DNA from: Ignavibacteria bacterium
GTDB lineage: Bacteria; Bacteroidota; Ignavibacteria; Tepidaquicellales; OLB5
NCBI GenBank assembly: GCA_017303675.1
Contig: JAFLBX010000001.1
Location: 693,970 to 757,969, forward strand
Direction of reading: 5' to 3'
Length of the DNA stretch: 64,000 bases
The position numbers and the translations under genes were made by a program. Every line of letters starts with the position of its first letter. Position 1 is the first letter of the stretch. The notes under the pieces are model-generated. The model was not told where the DNA came from. It ran no database searches and saw nothing but the letters and a program-made list of their open reading frames with translations. Shown here piece after piece: positions 8,724 to 15,825 of this stretch.

Positions 8724-10739
8724 ATGAAAGTTGAACCCATAATAAATGCAAAATTTAATAGATTTAGAGACCAATTTGATCTAAAAAAAACACCCGATGG
8801 TATCGCGTTTGAGAGGTTTGTTAACTATTCAATTTTAAGCGTACATCAACCAGATGCTTTCAACGGTGATTCCGAATTATTTGATATCATAAATGTTGGC
8901 GGTAACAATGATATGGGAATTGATGGAATAGCAATTAAAGTTAATGGGATTCTGGTTAGAAATATTGATGAGGTAAAAGACTTAGTTGAAAGGTTTAAAA
9001 GAACTACTATAGAGTTTATTTTTTTGCAATCAAAATATAAAACAAATTTTGACAAAGGTGAATATAATAATTTCTTAGATGGTGTGAGAGAATTTCTAGC
9101 TGAAAATCAAAAACAACCAAAAAACCAAGCAATTGACTATCTGCTAGAAATTAAAGACTATTTATTAAGTGAAAATGTTATATTCACGTGGGAAGATAAT
9201 CCAACTGTGCGGATTTATTACGTAGTGATGGGTAAATGGATGAATGACAGTAATTTATCTGCATTAGCTAATCAGTTTCAGGAAGATGTTGATAGGATAG
9301 GAACCTATAAGAAACCAAAAATACATTTTATAGACACTGAACATTTCAAGGAAATATTAGATTCAAATGAAAATAATTTTTCAACTATCATAAATTCGAT
9401 TGATACAATGCCCTTGACATCTGTTAGAAATGTTGAAAATTCTTGTGTGATTTTATGTTATGCATCCGAACTTCAAAAATTATTGAAAACAAGCGATGGC
9501 TTGATTAGAAAGTCTTTATTTAATGATAATGTGAGAGATTTTCAGGGCAACAATACTGTAAATGACGAAATCAGAAATACTGTTGAATTAGAGCCCGAAA
9601 AATTTGCATTATTAAATAATGGAATTACAATTGTGTGTGAGGAGTATTTGCCCAGCAACAGACAAGTGAATCTAAAAAACCCACAAATAGTAAATGGTTG
9701 TCAAACATGTCATGTTTTATATTATTCTGCAGAAAAAAGTGAAGACTTATCAAAGGTACCCGTAATCGTTAAAGTAATTGCTACTAAAAGTAACGAAATT
9801 ACAAATCAAATTGTTAGGGGCACAAATAGGCAAAATATTGTATATGATGAAGCTTTCGAAACAACCAAAAAATTTCATAAAGAATTAGAAGAATTTATCA
9901 ATGCCTTATCTAATGAATACGAAAAATTTTATTATGAGAGACGCTCAAAACAATACCAAAATAATCCAACGATTAAACAATATCAAAAACTCAATTTAAG
10001 AATTATAGTCCAATCATTTGTGGCGATGTTTTTTAACGAACCCCATGTCGCATTTAGGCACGAATTAAAACTACTTGAAAAATTTCCAAATTCTTTGTTT
10101 CAAGATCATCAATCCAAACTGCCATATTTTACGGCTGCATATGCTTTTTTTTCATTAGAAAAATTGTTTAGGAATAACCTTTTTGAAAAAAGGAATTTAT
10201 ACTCTTATCGTGCGCATGTTCTAATGGCATTTAGAGAACTTGTGGCTGGAAAAAATATCGATATAAATAACGAAAAAATGATTGACGAACATTGTCAAAT
10301 ATTACTAAAAGTATTAAAGAACGATACCGAATGTAAGAAGTTTTTTTCAAAGGCGATCGAAATATTTGAAAATTGTAAAAACATATGGATAAAAAAGAAA
10401 AGAAGAAGTATATATGGGATTAAAGACATTAAAGAATTTACTGAGTTACTTTTATTGGAAATACGAAAAATTACTAACATGAAAACTGATTCAATCAAAA
10501 CAGGAAATTTTACTTATCAAGGTGAAGTAATAAAGATTTTGAGAGACAGATATGGTAAATATTGTGGTTTTATCAAACGCAATCCCCAAAATATTTTCTT
10601 TCACTCAAAATCAATAAAAGGATTAAATGTCAATAATTTGTTAGGGAAACAAGTTACCTACAAAGTTACTACAAATCCGAAAAACAACTCTTTAGTTGCA
10701 ACTGATATAGAGTTGATTAATAATATCCTGAATATTTGA
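8724..10739 (+). CDS. AIPR-family (abortive infection phage resistance) protein with nuclease-like N-terminus and cold-shock-like C-terminus
   Basis: 671 residues, AT-rich coding sequence. N-terminus: Glu30, GIDG with Asp67, and FIFLQSK with Gln102/Lys104 form a PD-(D/E)xK-like pattern as in Mrr-type nucleases. Middle: FALLNNGITIVCEEY (about 293), NPQIVNGCQTCHVLYY (about 320) and QIVRGTNRQNIV are the core of the AIPR family, linked to phage-resistance abortive infection. C-terminus (about 598-668): GEVIKILRDRYGKYCGFIKR, NIFFHSKSI and GKQVTYKVTTNPKNNSLVATDIEL read like a cold-shock/OB fold with RNP1- and RNP2-like strands. Expected activity is cleavage of nucleic acid during infection; the cold-shock part would bind RNA or single-stranded DNA. 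Base composition differs sharply from flanks, a sign of transfer. Family call firm, nuclease and cold-shock parts inferred. Confidence 0.85.
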   Translation: MKVEPIINAKFNRFRDQFDLKKTPDGIAFERFVNYSILSVHQPDAFNGDSELFDIINVGGNNDMGIDGIAIKVNGILVRNIDEVKDLVERFKRTTIEFIFLQSKYKTNFDKGEYNNFLDGVREFLAENQKQPKNQAIDYLLEIKDYLLSENVIFTWEDNPTVRIYYVVMGKWMNDSNLSALANQFQEDVDRIGTYKKPKIHFIDTEHFKEILDSNENNFSTIINSIDTMPLTSVRNVENSCVILCYASELQKLLKTSDGLIRKSLFNDNVRDFQGNNTVNDEIRNTVELEPEKFALLNNGITIVCEEYLPSNRQVNLKNPQIVNGCQTCHVLYYSAEKSEDLSKVPVIVKVIATKSNEITNQIVRGTNRQNIVYDEAFETTKKFHKELEEFINALSNEYEKFYYERRSKQYQNNPTIKQYQKLNLRIIVQSFVAMFFNEPHVAFRHELKLLEKFPNSLFQDHQSKLPYFTAAYAFFSLEKLFRNNLFEKRNLYSYRAHVLMAFRELVAGKNIDINNEKMIDEHCQILLKVLKNDTECKKFFSKAIEIFENCKNIWIKKKRRSIYGIKDIKEFTELLLLEIRKITNMKTDSIKTGNFTYQGEVIKILRDRYGKYCGFIKRNPQNIFFHSKSIKGLNVNNLLGKQVTYKVTTNPKNNSLVATDIELINNILNI

Positions 10740-10813
10740 AAAAACTTAGAAGCAAAAGAGACGATAAAAGTAGACGATTAATCGGATGAAGTAGAGGAAA
10801 ATAATAAAATAAT

Positions 10814-11272
10814 ATGGATTTCACATTTTTTTTAGCAATTTATGGTGCGCTACTTTCTACATTAATAGCGTTTTGGAATGTTTATATCTACAGTAAAGAT
10901 AAAGGTAACCTAAAGGTTGATTGTTCATTTACATATGAAATTGGGTATCTGGCTAGAAATGAAATACATCTTTCATTTACGATAACAAATATTGGAAGAA
11001 GAGATGTAGTAGTGAAAGGTTTAGCTGGAACTTCAAAAAACAAAAAGAAATTTTTGCTCTTTGCCGGAATGAATAATACAAAATTACCTAAAACCTTAAA
11101 ACCTGGCGAATATGTTATTGAGCAAATATTTAATTATAAAGATTTGTTTTCAAACAAAATAAACACAATTTATGTTTACGATTCATTAGGTAATGAGTAT
11201 TTTGTACCTAAAAAGGATATCAAGAATATAGAAACAGAATTTTTAGCAATAAATTCAATGCAAAGACCATAG
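10814..11272 (+). CDS. Membrane-anchored small protein, beta-sandwich-like, unknown function
   Basis: 152 residues. One membrane segment at residues about 3-26 (FFLAIYGALLSTLIAFWNVYIY), then a soluble part with alternating hydrophobic residues and a conserved-looking block FTITNIGRRDVVVKGLAG, typical of a small immunoglobulin-like or beta-sandwich domain. Proteins with this plan occur as uncharacterised ORFs in accessory regions. Same strand as the AIPR gene, 74 bp after it, similar AT-rich composition, so probably acquired together. Its last codons overlap the open frame of the next ORF. Confidence 0.7.
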   Translation: MDFTFFLAIYGALLSTLIAFWNVYIYSKDKGNLKVDCSFTYEIGYLARNEIHLSFTITNIGRRDVVVKGLAGTSKNKKKFLLFAGMNNTKLPKTLKPGEYVIEQIFNYKDLFSNKINTIYVYDSLGNEYFVPKKDIKNIETEFLAINSMQRP

Positions 11273-11406
11273 AAATAGTAATATTAGATAATCGCGAAAG
11301 AGCCTTATTAATTTGGGGTGTATTTTTATTCATTTTATCTTTAACCAGTAAAGATATAAGAAAATCGTTAGTTAATTTCTTAAAGGTATTAACTTCTAAT
11401 ACTATT

Positions 11407-12156
11407 TTGGTGTCTCTACTGTTGATTACTCTCTATGTCCTTTTCTTACATTACATCTTGTGGGTAAGTCTTCTGTGGAATCCTAGTTTTATTAAGGATT
11501 CAATTTTTTGGTATTTTGGTGTTGCGATAACCTTATTCGTTAATGTCAATAAAGTAAGTGATAAATCGTTTTTTATAAACATACTTTACGACAATTTGAA
11601 AATTTTGGTTTTGATTGAATTCATTGTCAATTTTTATACTTTTAGTTTTATAGTTGAAATGATACTTGTTCCTTTTATATTATTTATTACAGTGTTAAAT
11701 GTAGGTAATAAAGTCACATATAAAAATTTGATTCTTGACAAATTAACTAATTTCTTTTTTATTAGCTTTGCTCTGATCCAATTATTCTTTATTGTTTATA
11801 AAATAGCCCTTGAATACAAGTCTTTGGTAAATTATGAGAGTTTGAATGCGTTCATACTATATCCAGTATTAACGATTATGTATTTGCCATTTATCTATCT
11901 TTTTGCAATATATTTAAAATATGATACGATTTTTATAGTTGTCAGCAGAGGGCTGAAAGAAAGGAGTTTACTAATTAAGGCAGCAAAAAAGAAAATATTT
12001 TTTACTTGCGGGCTAAATTTGAGGAAAATAAATATTTTTCATAGAACTTCTGTATATAAATTTTTTGAAGCCCAGAATTTAAACGATGTTAATGGTATTG
12101 TCTTCTATTTTAAAAATTTTTGGAAAAAATATAAAGTGCGTTACAAATCTTGTTAG
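11407..12156 (+). CDS. Integral membrane protein of unknown function, true 5' end uncertain
   Basis: From the TTG at 11407 it encodes 249 residues with about six hydrophobic segments and a basic C-terminal tail (KKKIFFTCGLNLRKINIFH). The reading frame is, however, open back to 11212, and translation of 11269-11406 gives further family-like sequence (ILDNRERALLIWGVFLFIL, SKDIRKSLVNFLKVL), so the protein very likely begins near 11269. No ATG, GTG or TTG exists in that part; an ATA at 11269 overlaps the TAG of the upstream ORF, and a -1 shift there would fuse the two ORFs. Options: ATA start, frameshift, mutated ATG or sequencing error. Third gene of the AT-rich island; function unknown. Confidence 0.6.
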   Translation: MVSLLLITLYVLFLHYILWVSLLWNPSFIKDSIFWYFGVAITLFVNVNKVSDKSFFINILYDNLKILVLIEFIVNFYTFSFIVEMILVPFILFITVLNVGNKVTYKNLILDKLTNFFFISFALIQLFFIVYKIALEYKSLVNYESLNAFILYPVLTIMYLPFIYLFAIYLKYDTIFIVVSRGLKERSLLIKAAKKKIFFTCGLNLRKINIFHRTSVYKFFEAQNLNDVNGIVFYFKNFWKKYKVRYKSC

Positions 12157-12206
12157 TTTTTGCGTGTCTTCCCCTAATTCCCCTTTAACTTGCAATCATA
12201 TTCAAA

Positions 12207-12214
12207 TATCTTTG
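12207..12214 (+). promoter_or_regulatory. TATCTTTG -7 promoter element before the deacetylase gene
   Basis: TATCTTTG matches the Bacteroidota -7 consensus TAnnTTTG and ends 10 bp before the ATG at 12225. A TTG at 12190-12192 is too close (14 bp) for the usual -33 spacing. If used, the transcript would have a leader of only a few bases. Confidence 0.4.
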
Positions 12215-12224
12215 CTTCCTGCAA

Positions 12225-13118
12225 ATGAAAGTATATTACTCAGATCATTACACTGTTCCGCTGCCTGAGGGGCATAGGTTCCCCATGGAAAAATACAGGC
12301 TGCTGAGGGAAAAGCTGCTGGAGGAGGGTATCCTGGAGCCGGGTGAGCTTTATGAACCTGAGCTTCCCGCGCGCGAGGTTGTTACGCTTGCGCACTCGCC
12401 TGAATATTTTGACTCATTTGCAAACGGTACAATTGACCCCAAAATTATCCGCCGCATAGGGTTGCCGTGGAGCAAAGAATTGTTTTACCGTTCACTGGCT
12501 TCTGTTGGCGGAGCCATTGGCGCGGCACGCAGCGCCATTGAGTGCGGCATCGGCGGGAATCTTGCCGGGGGCACGCACCATGCTTTCCGTGATCACGGCG
12601 AGGGGTTTTGTGTATTCAATGATTTTGCCGTGGTGATACTGCATCTAATAAAATGCGGAATGATACACCGCGCCGCGATTGTTGACCTGGATGTTCACCA
12701 GGGCAACGGAAACTCCGGGATACTTGGGGCAAATCCGGATGTTTATATATTCAGCATGCACGGCGCGAAAAATTACCCGTTCCAGAAGGTGCCTTCAACA
12801 TGTGATATCGGGCTTGCTGACGGTACTGGTGATGACGAATATTTATCCTTACTTAAAGAAAATTTACCTGCTATTTTTGAGTTTAAGCCTGATATAATAT
12901 TGTACCAGGCAGGGGTTGATCCGCTTAAGGAGGATTCACTCGGCAGGCTTTCACTTACTCCCGGTGGTTTAATGGAGCGCGACAGGCTGGTGCTTGGTGA
13001 GTACAAATCAAGGGATATCCCGGTATCGCTCGGCTTGGGCGGGGGGTACTCAAAACCTATCACGCATACAGTTGATGCATATGCGGGGACGTATAGGGTG
13101 GTGAAGAGTTTATACTGA
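12225..13118 (+). CDS. Histone-deacetylase-family amidohydrolase (AcuC-like)
   Basis: 297 residues. Typical class II HDAC/acetoin-utilisation fold: YSDHYTVPLPEGHRFPMEKY at the N-terminus, the catalytic His pair in GGTHHAF (about 113-119), zinc ligands in VDLDVHQGNG (about 149-158) and AGVDPLKED, and the catalytic Tyr in GLGGGYSKP near the C-terminus. Known family members deacetylate lysine side chains, acetylpolyamines or acyl-CoA-related substrates; the substrate here is unknown. Cytosolic. GC content rises abruptly here compared with the island to the left. Nothing suggests a functional link to the next gene, 117 bp away. Confidence 0.9.
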   Translation: MKVYYSDHYTVPLPEGHRFPMEKYRLLREKLLEEGILEPGELYEPELPAREVVTLAHSPEYFDSFANGTIDPKIIRRIGLPWSKELFYRSLASVGGAIGAARSAIECGIGGNLAGGTHHAFRDHGEGFCVFNDFAVVILHLIKCGMIHRAAIVDLDVHQGNGNSGILGANPDVYIFSMHGAKNYPFQKVPSTCDIGLADGTGDDEYLSLLKENLPAIFEFKPDIILYQAGVDPLKEDSLGRLSLTPGGLMERDRLVLGEYKSRDIPVSLGLGGGYSKPITHTVDAYAGTYRVVKSLY

Positions 13119-13201
13119 ATAAGCGAAGCTACGGAAATAATGAAGTAAGTTTTTAAATCTCATAAGGTAATTATTGGATTTAGGAATTAATTGATATATT
13201 C

Positions 13202-13226
13202 CAGTCTTCGACTCCGCTCAGACTGA
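13202..13226. repeat. Single TTCGACTCCGCTCA repeat copy before the Nudix gene
   Basis: CAGTCTTCGACTCCGCTCAG with the following ACTG forms CAGTC...GACTG ends around the TTCG(N)GCTC core shared by the CCCTTCGACAAGCTCAGGG family. It ends about 21 bp before the ATG at 13248. Confidence 0.6.
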
Positions 13227-13247
13227 CATATTGTTTTGATTAGAAAA

Positions 13248-13670
13248 ATGACAAAGAAAAAACAAATACAATCAACACGGTTCGGGGTTTATGCCGTATT
13301 AAAGTATAAGGATAAGTATGTACTGATCCAGAAGGGCAAGGGTCCGTTCAAAGGCAGGTGGGACCTGCCCGGCGGGAAAACCGATTTTGGCGAGACACCG
13401 GAGCAGACCTTAAAGCGCGAAATTACTGAAGAGACGGGTCTGAAGCTGAGGTCATATAAGCTTATAACGGTTGAGGCATATACACATGAATCAAAAAAAG
13501 AAGAGTTCCATCATACGGGTGTGATATATAAAGCTGAAGCGAAGGATATAGATAAATTAAAGCGCGAGCCTGACGGCAATGATTCATTTGGCGCTGAACT
13601 TTTCACAAAAAAAGAGCTGAAGAAGCTGAAGCTTACTCCGCTTGCAAAAAAAGCGCTGAAGGATATTTAA
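13248..13670 (+). CDS. Nudix hydrolase
   Basis: 140 residues from the ATG at 13248 (an in-frame TTG at 13236 would add four residues; the ATG gives a more usual basic N-terminus). The Nudix box is complete: GGKTDFGETPEQ followed by REITEETGL, i.e. G-x5-E-x7-REUxEExGU. Members hydrolyse a nucleoside diphosphate linked to another group, often as house-cleaning enzymes; this size and sequence do not fix the substrate. The stop codon is directly followed by the start of the CHAD gene, so the two are co-transcribed and probably coupled. Confidence 0.9.
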   Translation: MTKKKQIQSTRFGVYAVLKYKDKYVLIQKGKGPFKGRWDLPGGKTDFGETPEQTLKREITEETGLKLRSYKLITVEAYTHESKKEEFHHTGVIYKAEAKDIDKLKREPDGNDSFGAELFTKKELKKLKLTPLAKKALKDI

Positions 13671-14147
13671 TTGGCAAAAGCAAAAAAAATACCGGGGCTT
13701 GATCCTGAAAGGCCGCTTGCCGAAGGCCTGCTGAAGATACTGCGCACAAGGTTTGATGAAATGACGGCGAATGAGCAGGGCACAATTGATGGCAGCGATA
13801 TAGAGGCATTGCATGATATGCGCGTAGCTTCGCGGCGTGTGCAGGCAGTATTTAAAATGTTCCGCGGTGTTTTCCCGAAGAAAAAATTCAAAGCAGAATA
13901 CAATGAGCTGCGCCTGCTGATACGCTCACTTGGCGAGGTCAGAGATTATGATGTGTTCATAGATAAGATAGAAAAGATGAAGGCTGATGTAAGTGAAAGA
14001 GATACCCGCGCAATCGATCTGCTTATTATAAGGAAAAAAGCCGAACGTGAGCAGAAGCGAAAGCTGCTGATACAGCATATTAACACGCTTAACAGGGCGG
14101 GATATAAAGAGCATTTCCATAATTTCATTACGGAGAATTTATCATAG
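13671..14147 (+). CDS. CHAD-domain protein, N-terminal half
   Basis: 158 residues from a TTG directly abutting the Nudix stop codon. It contains the first helical bundle of a CHAD domain: LAEGLLKILRTRFDEM, then the signature DIEALHDMRVASRRVQAVFKMF and LIRSLGEVRDYDVF. CHAD domains bind polyphosphate through conserved His and basic residues; both HDMRVASRR and RSLGEVRD are present. The product stops where the second half would start. The second half is encoded in the same frame at 14277, after 129 bp with stops. So this is either a split gene with two subunits or the 5' piece of an interrupted gene. Confidence 0.75.
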   Translation: MAKAKKIPGLDPERPLAEGLLKILRTRFDEMTANEQGTIDGSDIEALHDMRVASRRVQAVFKMFRGVFPKKKFKAEYNELRLLIRSLGEVRDYDVFIDKIEKMKADVSERDTRAIDLLIIRKKAEREQKRKLLIQHINTLNRAGYKEHFHNFITENLS

Positions 14148-14151
14148 ATTT

Positions 14152-14256
14152 GTTTGCACGGAGTGCAAACGTTACCATGTAGAGACTGACCTCCGGGCAG
14201 TCATAAAGATAATACATATGTTTGCATGGGGTGCAAACGTTACCATAAGTGCTAAC
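14152..14256. repeat. Hairpin direct repeats separating the two CHAD halves
   Basis: The spacer holds two copies of TTTGCACGGAGTGCAAACG (14152-14170) / TTTGCATGGGGTGCAAACG (14221-14239), each followed by TTACCAT, and a third partial GTGCTAACATTACCATAGGG. In each copy TTTGCA pairs with TGCAAA across a short loop; the C-to-T change in the second copy keeps a G-T pair. The spacing of the full copies is 69 bp. It looks like a small inserted repeat element. Confidence 0.7.
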
Positions 14257-14276
14257 ATTACCATAGGGTTTATCAT

Positions 14277-14801
14277 TTGAAAAGAAAATATTCCATAAAG
14301 AAAAAATTATCGCTCAGGGAAAATCTGAAACGGGTTATACCTGAGATGTATGATGATTTTTTTTCATATGCGCCTGTTGTGATAAATTTTCCGCTCAGGA
14401 AAAACCAGCTTCATGAAATGCGTAAGGCAGGCAAGCCGCTGCGCTACGCTATGGAGCTTGGCGAATACTGCTTCTCACCTGATTTTAAGCTGTGCCTTGA
14501 TGAGGTAAAGCTATCACTTGACCTAATGGGTGAGGTACATGATTCAGATGTAATGATACCTGATATTAATCACCACATCAGGGAAATCAGGCATTTTAAC
14601 AATACCATTAAAGATCAGGAACAGCGGATATCCACAAGGCAGCTTCGTAACTGTATATTGAACCTGAGGGAAAAAAGGCGGAATGAATATGCTGAGCTGG
14701 AGGCAAAGCTAAGATCATGGAGCGAAAATAATTTCAAAGCCCGAATAATAGCGGCTATGGAGATCCCGGAGCCTGTATTAAATAACTCCGTTAAAAAATG
14801 A
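14277..14801 (+). CDS. CHAD-domain protein, C-terminal half
   Basis: 174 residues from a TTG at 14277. LHEMRKAGKPLRYAMELGEYC is the hallmark of the second half of the CHAD domain (LHxxRxxxKxxRYxxE) and LDLMGEVHDSDVMI is the second copy of the GxxxDxxV motif. It is in the same frame as the first half. Together the two ORFs make one CHAD domain of usual size, so they are probably either two interacting chains or a broken gene. Its stop overlaps the start of the Crp/Fnr gene by four bases (ATGA), which implies translation coupling and speaks for continued expression. Confidence 0.72.
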   Translation: MKRKYSIKKKLSLRENLKRVIPEMYDDFFSYAPVVINFPLRKNQLHEMRKAGKPLRYAMELGEYCFSPDFKLCLDEVKLSLDLMGEVHDSDVMIPDINHHIREIRHFNNTIKDQEQRISTRQLRNCILNLREKRRNEYAELEAKLRSWSENNFKARIIAAMEIPEPVLNNSVKK

Positions 14802-15466
14802 TACCTGAGGAAATATACCAAAAACTCCGAGAAGCATACCCGTTTTTAAAGTCACTTTCAGATAGCGAAGCTGAGAGCATAAAGCAGTATTCAATTTTTA
14901 AAACACTGCCTGCGGGTGAAACGGTTTTTCTAAAAGGAGATACCTGTTCATTTTTCGCATTTATACTCTCTGGCAGGGTGCGTGTTTTTAAAGCCGGTGA
15001 AACCGGCAGAGAGATAACCCTTTACCGCTTCGAAAAGGGCGAGAGCTGCATATTGACAGCTTCGTGCATACTGAGCAAAAATTCCTTTCCCGCCGAAGCC
15101 GAAGTTGAAGAAGAAATTGAAACAGTGCTTATACCCAATGAGCTTCTGCGAGAATTTGTAAAAGGATATGACCCGTGGAGAAAATATTTTTTTGACCTGT
15201 TATCATCAAGGCTATCTGAAGTAATGGAAATTGTTGAAGAGGTCGCCTTCCGCAAAATGGATTCAAGAATTGCGGAATACATTACCCGCAACTCTCATAA
15301 CGGATTATTAAGCGCAACGCACCAGGAAATTGCAAAAGAGCTTGGTACTTCAAGGGAGGTTGTAAGCCGCATTCTGAAGGATCTGGAAAAGGAAAAAATA
15401 ATAATTCTTGACAGAGGTAAGATATTAATAAACAATCAATTAGCCCTTCACTCAAGGCTTTCTTAG
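14798..15466 (+). CDS. Crp/Fnr-family transcriptional regulator
   Basis: 222 residues. Residues about 15-130 form the cyclic-nucleotide-binding-like beta-roll (LPAGETVFLKGDTCSFFAFILSGRVRVFK); there are no Fnr-type N-terminal cysteines. Residues about 165-215 are the winged helix (THQEIAKELGTSREVVSRIL, then a wing ending LDRGKILI). The recognition helix SREVVSRIL is of the common Crp/Fnr type that reads TGTGA-like half sites, and a perfect palindrome of that type lies directly downstream. Start overlaps the CHAD stop. The effector cannot be deduced; nitrosative or redox stress is a possibility by analogy with regulators next to DUF2892 genes. Confidence 0.88.
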   Translation: MIPEEIYQKLREAYPFLKSLSDSEAESIKQYSIFKTLPAGETVFLKGDTCSFFAFILSGRVRVFKAGETGREITLYRFEKGESCILTASCILSKNSFPAEAEVEEEIETVLIPNELLREFVKGYDPWRKYFFDLLSSRLSEVMEIVEEVAFRKMDSRIAEYITRNSHNGLLSATHQEIAKELGTSREVVSRILKDLEKEKIIILDRGKILINNQLALHSRLS

Positions 15467-15472
15467 TTTTGC

Positions 15473-15491
15473 TGTGTGATATTGTCACACA
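15473..15491. promoter_or_regulatory. Crp/Fnr-type operator TGTGTGA-N5-TCACACA
   Basis: TGTGTGATATTGTCACACA is a perfect 7+5+7 inverted repeat lying between the regulator gene and the DUF2892 gene. It contains the classical TGTGA/TCACA half sites. Its centre (15482) is about 42 bp before the start expected from the -7 element at 15512-15519, the position of a class II activator site. Confidence 0.75.
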
Positions 15492-15511
15492 ATAATCCCG
15501 CGGTCTTGGTA

Positions 15512-15519
15512 TATCTTTG
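15512..15519 (+). promoter_or_regulatory. TATCTTTG -7 promoter element of the DUF2892 gene
   Basis: TATCTTTG fits TAnnTTTG. No TTG or TTTG is found 19-21 bp upstream; the Crp-type palindrome occupies the region, consistent with an activator-dependent promoter. Confidence 0.55.
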
Positions 15520-15564
15520 TATCAAAAGAATATATCATTAATTAAAATTCCGGAGGAACAAAAA

Positions 15565-15762
15565 ATGAAAGCAAACGTAGGAAGCGCAGATAAAGTTATC
15601 AGAATAATTCTTGGTGTGTTAATTATTGGCGCGGGATTTTATTTTAAATCCTGGTTCGGCTTAATCGGGATCGTACCGCTGTTAACGGCATTCATGAACT
15701 TCTGCCCGCTGTATTCAATAATAGGCGCAAACACATGCGGTGTAAAACAATCAAATAAGTAA
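15565..15762 (+). CDS. DUF2892 (YgaP-type) small inner-membrane protein
   Basis: 65 residues from the ATG at 15565, preceded by GGAGG at 15552-15556; an in-frame TTG-type start at 15517 would add 16 unlikely residues and lie within the promoter. The sequence VGSADKVIRIILGVLIIGAGFYF, then GLIGIVPLLTAFMNFCPLYSIIGANTC, is the DUF2892 pattern: two membrane helices with the conserved FCPLY and a Cys near the C-terminus. Such domains accompany rhodanese or redox proteins; no activity is known for the free form. Probably controlled by the adjacent Crp/Fnr protein. Confidence 0.88.
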   Translation: MKANVGSADKVIRIILGVLIIGAGFYFKSWFGLIGIVPLLTAFMNFCPLYSIIGANTCGVKQSNK

Positions 15763-15790
15763 CAATTCAAAATTCAGATTTAAATAAAAG

Positions 15791-15817
15791 GACTCTCGTT
15801 AACGGGAGTCTTTTTTT
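15791..15817 (+). terminator. Intrinsic terminator after the DUF2892 gene
   Basis: GACTCTCG, loop TTAA, CGGGAGTC, then seven T. An eight-pair stem with one G-T pair. It ends the plus-strand transcript before the convergent gene at 15826. Confidence 0.92.
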
Positions 15818-15825
15818 ATGATTCA

